64,000 bases of DNA, taken from contig NZ_BMRX01000002.1 in the NCBI RefSeq assembly GCF_014648855.1, positions 248,001 through 312,000 of the forward strand, given 5' to 3'. Below the pieces are notes generated by a model that was given only the letters and a program-made list of their open reading frames with translations, did not search any database and was not told the DNA's origin. Of the stretch, positions 7,720 to 20,474 are shown one piece after another (within the stretch, counting starts at the first letter, position 1; each line of letters begins with the position of its first letter). The position numbers were made by a program, and so were the translations under genes. This DNA comes from Streptomyces parvulus. GTDB lineage: Bacteria > Actinomycetota > Actinomycetes > Streptomycetales > Streptomycetaceae.

Positions 7720-10700
7720 TCGGCCCGCACGGACACCCCGATCGTGCGGTTCGTCACCGACCGGTTCGGCCCGCAGCAGTTCCTCGAGCGCGGCGCGGTC
7801 CGGCAGGCCGCCGGGCCGTACGACCTCGCCGGTGCGCACGTAGAGGAAGGCGGCCGTCACCGACTCCAGGGGCACGTTCTGCTGCTCGGCCCAGGCGAGC
7901 CGGTAGAGCGCCAGCTGGAGCGGGTCCGCGGTGGGCGCCCGGTTCGTCTTCCAGTCGACGATCTCGTACGTCGCGTTCGTCCCGTCGCCCTCCTTGTAGA
8001 CGGCGTCGATGCGGCCGCGCACGACCCGTCCGGCGAGCGTGAGCTGGAACGGCGCCTCGACGCGGTGCGGGGTGCGGCGTGCGTACTCGGTCCGCTCGAA
8101 GGCGTCCTTGAGGAACTCCAGGTCCTGCTCGTCCGCGATCTCGGCGTCGTCGCCGGGCAGCTCGCCGGGTTCCAGCAGGGGGAGCTTCAGCGGCTCGAAC
8201 CGGGCCTCGACCCAGGCGTGGAAGCGGGTGCCCCTGCGCGCCGCGGGCCGGGGCGGGCGGGGCATGGGGCGGGCCAGCTCCTGTGCGAAGCCGTCCGGGT
8301 CGGCCGCGAGGTCCAGCAGCTGGGAGGCGGTCAGCGACGCCGGGAGGGGCACCTCGGTGACGCTCTCCCGCGCGCGCAGCAGCTCGCCCGTGAGGGCGTC
8401 GAGGTCGCGGTCCCAGGAGGCGACGGTGCGGGACTCCTCCGGGGTGAGGCGGGCGGGTGCGGTCTGCTGGTGCGGAACGGTGGGGGTCGCGGGGGTGCTC
8501 GGGCGGTCCGTGGTCCAGGAGTCCCAGTCGTCGGCCGGGCTGCCAGGGGGCTCGGGGGCGGCCGGGCCGCCGGGGGCCTCGGGGGTCATGGGGGCCTTGG
8601 GGGAAGCGTCCTCCGGGGGTGCCTCGTCGTAGGGGAACCGCTCGTCCGCCAGGGGTGGCTCCTCGTCCTCGGGGGGCGGCGGCCAGTCCGGGTCGTCGTA
8701 CATGCCGGGCTCGGCGTGCGCGGCCGGGGCGGGCGGGCCGGTGCCCGCCTGGGCGGCGAGGCGGTCCAGGTGGGTGAGGACGGTCTCCGCGGCGGCCCGG
8801 CGGCGGGCGAGCGCCTCGTCGTCCAGGGGCAGCGGCCAGACCTGGTCGTCGGTGCCCTGCCGCAGGGCCGGGTTCTCCTCGTCCTCGGCGGGTTCGTCCG
8901 CCCAGGCCTCGATCTCGCCGTGACCGGCCGCGCAGTGCTCGTACAGGGCCGTGAGGAACGCGGACGGCCCCCGTGGCCTCTTCTGGCTGGGCCCCCACCA
9001 GTGGCCGGAGCCGAGCAGCAGCGAGCGGGGGCGGGTGAAGGCGACGTAGCCGAGGCGGAGTTCCTCGGTGTGCTGGTGCTCCTTCATCTCCTCGTGGAAG
9101 GCCTTCAGGCCGCGGGAGTCCCAGGAGCCGACGTCGGGCAGCGTGTCGCGGTCGCCGCGCAGTTCGTGCGGCAGCACCTTGCCCTGGGCGGTCCACTTCT
9201 CGCGGCCCTGGCCGCTGGGGAAGGTGCCGGTGACCAGGCCGGGTACGGCCACGACGTCCCACTCCAGGCCCTTGGACCGGTGGGCGGTGAGCACCTTGAC
9301 GGTGTTCTCGCCGCCGGGCAGCGCGTTGTCGAGGCCCTTCTCGTACTGGGCGGCGGTGCGCAGGAAGCCGAGGAAGGCGAGGAGGGTGGCCTCGCCGTCG
9401 CCGGCGGCGAAGGACGCGGCGACGTCCAGGAAGTTCGACAGGGTCTCGCGGCGGCGGGCGGCCAGGGCGTGCGGCGACGCCGACAGCTCGACCTCCAGGC
9501 CGGTGACGGCGAGGACCCGGTGCAGGACGTCCATGAGGGGGTCGGACAGGGCGCGGCGCAGCTCCCGCAGCTCGGTGGCCAGGCGGGCGAACCGCACGCG
9601 CGCGTCCGGTGAGAAGGGCAGCCCGTCGTCGTCCCCGGTGCCGTCCAGGGGCGTCTCCAGGAACGTGTCGAGGGCGTCGGCGAGCGATATCACCTCGGAC
9701 GGGTCGACTCCCTCGACGGCTTCGGCCAGCCTGCGGTCGGGATCGTCGTCGCCGTCCACGCGCGCGTGGCTCACCAGGCGCCGGGCGCGGCGGCCGAGGA
9801 GGGCGAGGTCGCGCGGGCCGACACGCCAGCGGGGGCCGCTGAGCAGCCGCACCAGGGAGGCGTTGGCGCCCGGGTCCTGGAGCACTTCGCAGACGGCGAC
9901 CAGGTCGGCCACCTCGGGCAGGTGCAGCAGCCCGGACAGGCCCACGACCTCGACGGGGACGTCCCGGGCGACCAGCGCGCCCTGGATCCGGGCGAAGTCG
10001 GTCGCGGCGCGGCACAGGACGGCGATCTCGCCGGGCGCCTTGCCGGTGCGCACGAGGTGGGCGACGGAGTCGGCGATCCAGTCGATCTCCTCGGCGTGGG
10101 TACGCAGCAGGGCGCAGCGGACGACGCCGTCGCGTTCGGCGCCGGGTGCGGGGCGCAGGGCCTCCACGCCCGCGTGCATGGCGCGCAGGGGTTCGGCGAG
10201 GCCGTTGGCGAGGTCGAGGAGGCGGCCGCCGCTACGGCGGTTCTCGCTGAGCGCCTGCCGGGTGGCGGGGCGGCCGTCGGGTTGGGCGAAGTGGGCGGGG
10301 AAGTCGTCCAGGTTGGCCACGGAGGCGCCGCGCCAGCCGTAGATCGCCTGGCAGGGGTCGCCGACGGCGGTCACGGGATGGCCGGTGCCGCCGCCGAACA
10401 GGCCCGCCAGGAGGATGCGCTGGGCGACCGAGGTGTCCTGGTACTCGTCGAGCAGGACGACCCGGAACTCGTCGCGCAGGACGCGGCCCACCTCCGGGAG
10501 GCCGGCCAGGCGGGCGGAGAGGGCGATCTGGTCGCCGAAGTCGAGCAGGTCCCGTGCGCGCTTCGCCTCGCGGTAGCGGATCACCAGGCCGGCCAACTCG
10601 CGCCGTGCGGCGGCGGCCTCGGGGACCTTGCGCAGATCGGCGTTGCCCAGCCGGACGCCCTGGAGGGAGTCCAGGAGCCCGGCGTCCCACGCGCGCAGGT

Positions 10701-11256
10701 CCTCGGGGCTCACCAGGTGCTCGGCGAGTTCGGCGTCCAGGGCGAGGAGGTCGCCGACCAGGTCGGGGAAGGAGCGGGTGAGGGCCGGGTAGGGGCCGGG
10801 TGCCTCACGCAGCACCCGCGCGGCGAGCTGGTAGCGGGTGGCGTCGGCCAGCAGCCGGGAGGTGGGCTCCAGGCCGAGCCGCAGGCCGTGGTCGGTCAGG
10901 AGGCGGCCCGCGAAGGCGTGGTACGTCGAGATCACCGGTTCGCCCGGCGGGTGGTCCGGGTCGATCACGTCCGGGTCGGTGACGCCCGCGCGGATCAGCG
11001 CCTTGCGCACGCGCTCGGCGAGTTCGCCGGCCGCCTTGTTGGTGAAGGTGAGCCCCAGGACCTGCTCCGGGGCGACCTGGCCGGTGCCGACCAGCCACAC
11101 CACGCGCGCCGCCATGACCGTGGTCTTCCCCGAACCGGCTCCGGCCACGATCACCTGCGGGGCGGGCGGCGCGACGATGCAGGCCGTCTGCTCCGGGGTG
11201 AAGGGGATCCCGAGGAGCTCCTTGAGCTGATCGGGATCGGTGAGGTGGGCGGGCAC
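7717..11256 (-). CDS. adnB: AdnB-like helicase-nuclease subunit
   Basis: About 1,179 aa. An N-terminal UvrD-type motor has GAGSGKTT near residue 45 and LDEYQDTS near 270, followed by UvrD C-terminal motifs. The C-terminus has a RecB-like nuclease: GTRFHAW, GRIDAVY, a VDWKTN catalytic segment and a QLALYRLAW helix. In mycobacteria AdnAB is a heterodimeric motor-nuclease that resects double-strand breaks. A Pro/Glu-rich linker of about 150 residues joins the two parts. It follows adnA after about 120 bp. The start is uncertain: GTG 11256 fits the conserved start of the domain, GTG 11280 adds eight residues. Confidence 0.9.
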   Translation of the reverse strand: MPAHLTDPDQLKELLGIPFTPEQTACIVAPPAPQVIVAGAGSGKTTVMAARVVWLVGTGQVAPEQVLGLTFTNKAAGELAERVRKALIRAGVTDPDVIDPDHPPGEPVISTYHAFAGRLLTDHGLRLGLEPTSRLLADATRYQLAARVLREAPGPYPALTRSFPDLVGDLLALDAELAEHLVSPEDLRAWDAGLLDSLQGVRLGNADLRKVPEAAAARRELAGLVIRYREAKRARDLLDFGDQIALSARLAGLPEVGRVLRDEFRVVLLDEYQDTSVAQRILLAGLFGGGTGHPVTAVGDPCQAIYGWRGASVANLDDFPAHFAQPDGRPATRQALSENRRSGGRLLDLANGLAEPLRAMHAGVEALRPAPGAERDGVVRCALLRTHAEEIDWIADSVAHLVRTGKAPGEIAVLCRAATDFARIQGALVARDVPVEVVGLSGLLHLPEVADLVAVCEVLQDPGANASLVRLLSGPRWRVGPRDLALLGRRARRLVSHARVDGDDDPDRRLAEAVEGVDPSEVISLADALDTFLETPLDGTGDDDGLPFSPDARVRFARLATELRELRRALSDPLMDVLHRVLAVTGLEVELSASPHALAARRRETLSNFLDVAASFAAGDGEATLLAFLGFLRTAAQYEKGLDNALPGGENTVKVLTAHRSKGLEWDVVAVPGLVTGTFPSGQGREKWTAQGKVLPHELRGDRDTLPDVGSWDSRGLKAFHEEMKEHQHTEELRLGYVAFTRPRSLLLGSGHWWGPSQKRPRGPSAFLTALYEHCAAGHGEIEAWADEPAEDEENPALRQGTDDQVWPLPLDDEALARRRAAAETVLTHLDRLAAQAGTGPPAPAAHAEPGMYDDPDWPPPPEDEEPPLADERFPYDEAPPEDASPKAPMTPEAPGGPAAPEPPGSPADDWDSWTTDRPSTPATPTVPHQQTAPARLTPEESRTVASWDRDLDALTGELLRARESVTEVPLPASLTASQLLDLAADPDGFAQELARPMPRPPRPAARRGTRFHAWVEARFEPLKLPLLEPGELPGDDAEIADEQDLEFLKDAFERTEYARRTPHRVEAPFQLTLAGRVVRGRIDAVYKEGDGTNATYEIVDWKTNRAPTADPLQLALYRLAWAEQQNVPLESVTAAFLYVRTGEVVRPGGLPDRAALEELLRAEPVGDEPHDRGVRAGR

Positions 11257-11376
11257 GTCAGAGAGGCTAGCGGCGGCCACCGACAGCCGGTGCCGAATGG
11301 CCTAGCGGAGATGACGGATGCGCTGGTCAGCCCCTGTGGTGCGGATCATCACACCGGCCGCGCCACGCCGCCCCGC

Positions 11377-14997
<3,621 letters not shown>

Positions 14998-15290
14998 GTG
15001 GTTCGCCGGTCCTGGTGGGTGTGCTGGTGGGCCGTCCGCGTCGCGCGCACGGCGGTGAGCGCGGGATGAGGGGGACGCGCGCGGCCGACGCTACGCCGAC
15101 GCACAAGGCTGAAGCAGAGCTTCCTCTTCTTCCCTCCCCTCCCTCGGGTGCCTCGGGTCCCTCGGGTCACGTGCGAAGCGCGTGCCCCTCGCCCCTCGAA
15201 CGTACGTCATGCCACAGACATGGCCGGTCCGTCCCGCTTCCCTCATCCGGATCACGGGCCACACACCGGCCGGCCGCATGGCGGAAGCTG

Positions 15291-15677
15291 TCAGGTGTGA
15301 CCCTGCGCACGTCCGCCGCCGTCCCACCGCGCCCGCTTGAGGTCGAGGCGCGGCAGGTGGCCCTCCGCGGCCCTGCTGGCCTCCTTGAGGGGCGTGCCCT
15401 CGTCCCGGTAGCGGTCGAGTGCCTCCAGTTCGTGCCCGGCGAGCAGGGCGCCGTCCGCGCGGACGACCCGCCACCAGGGGACGCCTCCCCCGTAGAGGGA
15501 CATCACGCGGCCCACCTGACGGGGTCCCCCCTCCTCCAGGTACTCGGCCACGTCCCCGTACGTCATGACGCGGCCCGGCGGGATCAGCTCGGTCACGTCG
15601 AGGACTCGCTCGGCGTACTCGGGCAGCGCGTCCGCGTGCTCCGCGCGGGCGTCCTCCGGAAGGCTCTGCTCGCTCAT
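15291..15677 (-). CDS. Alkyltransferase-like (ATL) DNA-binding protein
   Basis: A 128-aa protein with the MGMT DNA-binding fold: a PPGRVMTYGDVAEYL helix-turn-helix entry and, where O6-methylguanine methyltransferases have PCHRV, the sequence PWWRVV. The reactive cysteine is replaced by tryptophan, the defining feature of ATL proteins. They cannot remove alkyl groups but bind alkylated guanine and recruit nucleotide excision repair. A basic tail of about 30 residues follows. The start is the ATG with a GGGGCGG stretch upstream. It lies behind the adnAB pair, in a repair-rich neighbourhood. Confidence 0.88.
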   Translation of the reverse strand: MSEQSLPEDARAEHADALPEYAERVLDVTELIPPGRVMTYGDVAEYLEEGGPRQVGRVMSLYGGGVPWWRVVRADGALLAGHELEALDRYRDEGTPLKEASRAAEGHLPRLDLKRARWDGGGRAQGHT

Positions 15678-15862
15678 CCGCCCCATCCTGCCGCACGCCC
15701 GCGACGACGCGACGCGCTCCCGGCGGTGCGGATCCCTCGCCCGGACGCGGCGCTTCGGGCAGACTGTGCCGCCCGCACGGGCACCCTGATGCCTGCCGAG
15801 ACCGACGCGGCATGCCACCATCGTGCGGGCGGTGACCAGTGATACGAGAGCAAGAAGAGGCG

Positions 15863-18667
15863 ATGAAGCAGCAGGGTGTGCACCCCGAGGACGCCGAGGG
15901 CACCTCTGACGCTTCGTCGCGCCCGGACACCGCGGAAGACGGCGGCGAGAAGACCGGCCGGCGGCCGGCGGCGGGCCGGTCGGCCACGGCCGCCGATCCC
16001 GACGACGTGGCCCACATCGACGAGGTGGAGGGCGACGAACCGCTCCTCCCCGCGCGCGTGCACCGTCCGTCCGACCTGATGCGGTTGCTGGTGGGAGTGC
16101 TCGCCGTCGCCGTGCTCCTCGCCGTGGCGGCCTTCGCGCACGGCACCACCTCAGGGCTCGAACAGGACATCAACAAGGGCACCGGACAGGCCCCTGACCT
16201 GCTGATCAAGATCGCCGGACTGGCGTCCAGCATCGCGATCCTCCTGGTGCCGGTCGCCTTCGCGATCGAGCGGCTGATCAAACGGGACGGGCTGCGGATC
16301 GCCGACGGCGTGCTGGCGGCGGTCCTCGCCCACGGGGTGACCCTGGCCACGGACCTGTGGGTCGCCAAGGCGGCCCCGGGATCCATCCAGGAGGCCCTCA
16401 CCCAGCCGTCCCCGGGCGACATCCACGCGCTGACCGACCCGGTGCACGGCTACCTGGCCCCGGTCATCGCGTACATGACCGCGGTCGGCATGTCCCGCAG
16501 ACCCCGCTGGCGCGCGGTGCTGTGGATCGTGCTGCTCCTCGACGCGTTCTCCATGCTGGTCACCGGCTACACCACGCCGTTCTCGATCATCCTCACCGTC
16601 CTCATCGGCTGGACCGTGGCCTACGGCACGCTGTACGCGGTCGGCTCCCCCAACGTCCGGCCGACCGGCCGGACGCTGATGGCCGGCCTGCGGCACGTGG
16701 GATTCCGCCCGGTCACCGCGGCCCGTGAGGAGGCGCCGGCGGACACCGCCGAGACCGGCGACCGCGGCCGCCGCTACTTCGTCACCCTGGAGGACGGGCA
16801 TCCGCTCGACGTGACGGTGGTGGACCGGGAGCAGCAGGCGCAGGGCTTCTTCTACCGCGCCTGGCGCAATCTGACGCTGCGCGGCTTCGCCACCCGCAGC
16901 AGTCTTCCCTCCCTGCGGCAGGCCCTGGAGCAGGAGGCGCTGCTCGCCTACGCGGCGATCGGCGCCGGCGCCAACGCCCCCAAGCTGATCGCGACCTCCG
17001 AGCTGGGTCCCGACGCGGTCATGCTCGTCTACGAGCACACCGGCGGACGCACTCTCGACTCGCTGCCGGACGAGGAGATCACCGACGAGCTGCTGCGCGG
17101 CACGTGGGAGCAGGTCCAGGCCCTGCAGTCCCGTCGCATCGCGCATCGCAGGCTGGTGGGCGACGCGATCCTGGTGGATCGTTCCGGCGCGGTGATCCTC
17201 ACCGACCTGCGCATCGGCGAGATCGCCGCCGGAGACCTGCTGCTGCGCATGGACATCTCCCAGCTCCTGGTGACGCTGGGCCTGCGGGTGGGTGCCGAGC
17301 GCGCGGTCGCCTCGGCGGTGGACGTGCTCGGTCCCGACGCCGTGGCGGACTGCCTGCCGATGCTCCAGCCCATCGCGCTCAGCCGCTCCACGCGCGCGAC
17401 GCTGCGCAAGCTCGCCCGGGAGCGGGCCCAGCGCGAACGCGAGGCGGTCCTGGAGTCGTCCCGGCAGGCGAAACTGGCCCGCGCCGAGGCGTCCGCCGCC
17501 GGAGACGCGAGCGACACGCCCGAGCGGCACGCCGAGCCGGCCAGGACCGAGGAGACGGGCAAGGGCGAGAAGAAGGACAAGGCCGACAAGAAGGCCGTAC
17601 GCGCGGAGCAGCGGGCCGAGAAGCGGGCCGCCGAGGAGGCGCTGGAGGAGGCTCGCGAGGAGGACCTGCTCACCCTGATCCGGCACGCGGTGCTGCGCAT
17701 CAGGCCGCAGGCCCCCGTCGAGCCCGCCCGGCTGGAGCGGGTGCGGCCGCGCACCCTGATCAGTTTCATCGCCGGAGCGATCGGCGCCTACTTCCTGCTC
17801 ACGCAGCTCACCCACATCGAGTTCGGCCCGCTGATCTCGAACGCCGAGTGGGGCTGGGTGGCCGCGGCCGTGCTGTTCTCGGCGGCGAGTTACGTCGCGG
17901 CGGCCATGTCCCTGCTGGGCTTCGTCCCCGAGCGCGTGCCGTTCCTGCGGACCGTGGCCGCGCAGGTCGCCGGTTCGTTCGTGAAGATCGTCGCCCCGGC
18001 GGCGGTCGGCGGCGTGGCGCTGAACACCCGCTTCCTCCAGCGCGCGGGCGTGCGCCCCGGGCTCGCGGTGGCGAGCGTCGGCGCCTCCCAGCTGTTCGGA
18101 CTCGGCTGCCACATCCTGATGCTGCTGGCCTTCGGCTATCTCACCGGCACCGAGAAGACGCCGTCGCTCTCGCCCTCCCGGACGGTCATCGCGGGTCTGC
18201 TGACCGTGGCGGTGCTCGTGCTCGTGGTGACCTCGGTGCCGTTCCTGCGCAAATTCGTCGTCACGCGCGTGCGCTCGCTCTTCGCCGGCGTCGTGCCGCG
18301 CATGCTGGACGTGCTCCAGCGGCCGCAGAAGCTGATCACCGGCATCGGCGGCATGCTGCTCCTCACCGCCTGCTTCGTGATGTGCCTGGACGCCTCGATC
18401 CGCGCCTTCGGCGACGAGTCGACGTCGATCAGCCTGGCGAGCGTCGCGGTCGTCTTCCTCGCGGGCAACGCCCTGGGGTCAGCCGCGCCGACACCGGGTG
18501 GCGTGGGCGCCGTCGAGGCGACGCTGACGGTCGGTCTGATCGCCGTCGGCCTGCCCAAGGAGGTCGCCGCGCCCGCGGTGCTGCTCTACCGGCTGCTCAC
18601 CCTGTGGCTGCCGGTGCTGCCCGGCTGGCTGGTCTTCAACCACCTGACGCGGAAAGAGGCCCTGTAG
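15863..18667 (+). CDS. Large membrane protein: pseudokinase-like domain plus LPG-synthase-type flippase domain
   Basis: About 934 aa. The acidic N-terminus (1-70) is followed by about six membrane helices, then a cytosolic kinase-like domain (about 300-520). There the usual catalytic HxD is HRR and the DFG position reads DLR, so it is probably inactive. A Lys/Glu/Ala-rich coiled stretch (about 540-610) leads to a C-terminal region of seven or more helices resembling the UPF0104/AglD family (TIGR00374), related to MprF flippase regions. A role in lipid or polymer-carrier handling is plausible but unproven. ATG 15863 is preferred over GTG 15839. Confidence 0.8.
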   Translation: MKQQGVHPEDAEGTSDASSRPDTAEDGGEKTGRRPAAGRSATAADPDDVAHIDEVEGDEPLLPARVHRPSDLMRLLVGVLAVAVLLAVAAFAHGTTSGLEQDINKGTGQAPDLLIKIAGLASSIAILLVPVAFAIERLIKRDGLRIADGVLAAVLAHGVTLATDLWVAKAAPGSIQEALTQPSPGDIHALTDPVHGYLAPVIAYMTAVGMSRRPRWRAVLWIVLLLDAFSMLVTGYTTPFSIILTVLIGWTVAYGTLYAVGSPNVRPTGRTLMAGLRHVGFRPVTAAREEAPADTAETGDRGRRYFVTLEDGHPLDVTVVDREQQAQGFFYRAWRNLTLRGFATRSSLPSLRQALEQEALLAYAAIGAGANAPKLIATSELGPDAVMLVYEHTGGRTLDSLPDEEITDELLRGTWEQVQALQSRRIAHRRLVGDAILVDRSGAVILTDLRIGEIAAGDLLLRMDISQLLVTLGLRVGAERAVASAVDVLGPDAVADCLPMLQPIALSRSTRATLRKLARERAQREREAVLESSRQAKLARAEASAAGDASDTPERHAEPARTEETGKGEKKDKADKKAVRAEQRAEKRAAEEALEEAREEDLLTLIRHAVLRIRPQAPVEPARLERVRPRTLISFIAGAIGAYFLLTQLTHIEFGPLISNAEWGWVAAAVLFSAASYVAAAMSLLGFVPERVPFLRTVAAQVAGSFVKIVAPAAVGGVALNTRFLQRAGVRPGLAVASVGASQLFGLGCHILMLLAFGYLTGTEKTPSLSPSRTVIAGLLTVAVLVLVVTSVPFLRKFVVTRVRSLFAGVVPRMLDVLQRPQKLITGIGGMLLLTACFVMCLDASIRAFGDESTSISLASVAVVFLAGNALGSAAPTPGGVGAVEATLTVGLIAVGLPKEVAAPAVLLYRLLTLWLPVLPGWLVFNHLTRKEAL

Positions 18668-18771
18668 CCCGGCCGCCGCAGGCGCGCGGCCGGGCCGGCG
18701 GACCGGCCCGCCCGTCCCCCGTACGGCCGCTGCCCCGAGCGCACCGTCTGGCGCGACCGCACGATGGACGC

Positions 18772-20322
18772 ATGCCGAATCCCGCCCGGCTGCGTGCCGC
18801 CGCCCTGACCGCGTCCGCCGTCACGCTGTCCGCCCTCCTGGCAGGGTGCGGCGGCGGTACGCAGGACAGCGACGAGAACCTTCCGGAACAGAAGCTCAGC
18901 TGGAAGGACTGCCCGGCACCGTCCGAGGCGGAGGGAGGCGGCGCCGCCCCCTCCCCGCTGCCGGACGGCCAGGAGTGGCAGTGCGCCACGATGAAGGCGC
19001 CCCTCGACTACGACGACCCCGAGGGCGACACCATCGACCTCGCGCTGATCCGGGCCGAGTCGAGCGGCGCGGCCGACGAACGGATCGGCTCGCTGATCTT
19101 CAACTTCGGAGGCCCCGGCGGCTCGGGCGTGACCACGCTGCCCGCCTTCGGCCAGGACTACGCGAAGCTGAACACCCGCTACGACCTGGTCAGCTTCGAC
19201 CCGCGCGGCGTCGGCCGCAGCGCCCCCGTGGAGTGCCTGGACAACAAGCAGCTGGACGCCTACTTCCAGCAGGACGCGACCCCCGACGACGCCGCCGAAC
19301 GCACCGAACTGGTCGACAACACGGAGAAGTTCAACGCGGCGTGCGAGAAGAACTCCAAGAAGGTGCTGCCGCACGTGCCCACCACCGACGCGGCCCGCGA
19401 CATGGACCTGATGCGCCAGGTCCTCGGCGACGACAAGCTGTACTACTTCGGCATCTCCTACGGCACCGAACTCGGCGGCGTCTACGCCCACCTGTTCCCC
19501 AAGAAGGTGGGCCGGGCCGTCTTCGACGCGGTCGTCGACCCCACGCAGACCGCGGAGCAGGGCTCGCTGGGCCAGGCCGAGGGCTTCCAGCTCGCGCTCG
19601 ACAACTTCGCCGAGGACTGCGTGTCCAAGGTCGAGGACTGTCCGGTCGGGGACACCGCGGACGACGTCAAGTCCCGCATCGCCCGGCTGCTGAAGGACCT
19701 GGACCGCAAACCGATTCCCGGCATCTTCCCCCGGCAGCTGACCGAGACCGCGGCGACCGGCGGCATCGCGCAGGCGCTGTACTCGAAGGACTTCTGGGAG
19801 TACCTCACCGAGGGTCTGGAGCAGGCGTACGACGGTGACGGCCGGGTCCTCATGGCACTGTCGGACTCGCTGAACGGCCGCAACGAGAACGGGACGTACA
19901 GCAACATCACCGCGGCCAACGTCGCGATCAACTGCGCCGACGACAAACCCCGGTACGACACCGCCTACGTGGAGGGCAAGCTGCCGCAGTTCCGGAAGGC
20001 GTCGCCGCTGTTCGGCGACTTCCTGGCCTGGTCGATGCTCAGCTGCACCGACTGGGCGGTGGCCGGCGCCGCCGACCACCCGGACGTCAGCGCTCCCGGC
20101 GCCCCGCCCGTCCTCGTGATCGGCAACACCGGCGATCCGGCGACGCCCTACGAGGGGGCCGGGCGGATGGCCGAGGCGCTGGGCAAGGGCGTCGGTGTGG
20201 AACTGACCTACAAGGGCCAGGGTCACGGCGCCTACGACAGCAAGGACAAGTGCGTCCGCGACGCGGTCGACGGCTACCTCCTGGACGGCCGAGTACCGGC
20301 GGCCGGCACGGTCTGCCCCTGA
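18772..20322 (+). CDS. Tap-type alpha/beta-hydrolase peptidase, lipoprotein
   Basis: A 516-aa exported protein with a lipobox (LAGC, lipidated Cys26). The hydrolase domain has the oxyanion segment FNFGGPGGSG, nucleophile elbow GISYGTE, a GNTGDPATP acid region and a GQGHGAY histidine region: the layout of Streptomyces tripeptidyl aminopeptidases and the mycelium-associated proteinases SlpD/SlpE. It should remove short peptides from N-termini at the cell surface. A close paralogue follows about 150 bp downstream with its own promoter region. No convincing Shine-Dalgarno is seen. Confidence 0.9.
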   Translation: MPNPARLRAAALTASAVTLSALLAGCGGGTQDSDENLPEQKLSWKDCPAPSEAEGGGAAPSPLPDGQEWQCATMKAPLDYDDPEGDTIDLALIRAESSGAADERIGSLIFNFGGPGGSGVTTLPAFGQDYAKLNTRYDLVSFDPRGVGRSAPVECLDNKQLDAYFQQDATPDDAAERTELVDNTEKFNAACEKNSKKVLPHVPTTDAARDMDLMRQVLGDDKLYYFGISYGTELGGVYAHLFPKKVGRAVFDAVVDPTQTAEQGSLGQAEGFQLALDNFAEDCVSKVEDCPVGDTADDVKSRIARLLKDLDRKPIPGIFPRQLTETAATGGIAQALYSKDFWEYLTEGLEQAYDGDGRVLMALSDSLNGRNENGTYSNITAANVAINCADDKPRYDTAYVEGKLPQFRKASPLFGDFLAWSMLSCTDWAVAGAADHPDVSAPGAPPVLVIGNTGDPATPYEGAGRMAEALGKGVGVELTYKGQGHGAYDSKDKCVRDAVDGYLLDGRVPAAGTVCP

Positions 20323-20474
20323 CCGCCTCGCCCCGCGGGATCGACGCAAGAGCAGACGAAACAGCAGGTCAAAGCGTTATCCACAGGCTTCATCGGGCGC
20401 TGCGCGGTCCGCCTACCATGGCATGAACGCCATCCGCCGCACGGCGCGGACGGCTTTGCCCGGGGGGAGAGGAC

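Noticed and set aside
14998..15290. Possible gene between adnA and the ATL gene
   Set aside because: Reading frames here lack ribosome sites and normal codon use; I see neither a gene nor a convincing regulatory site.
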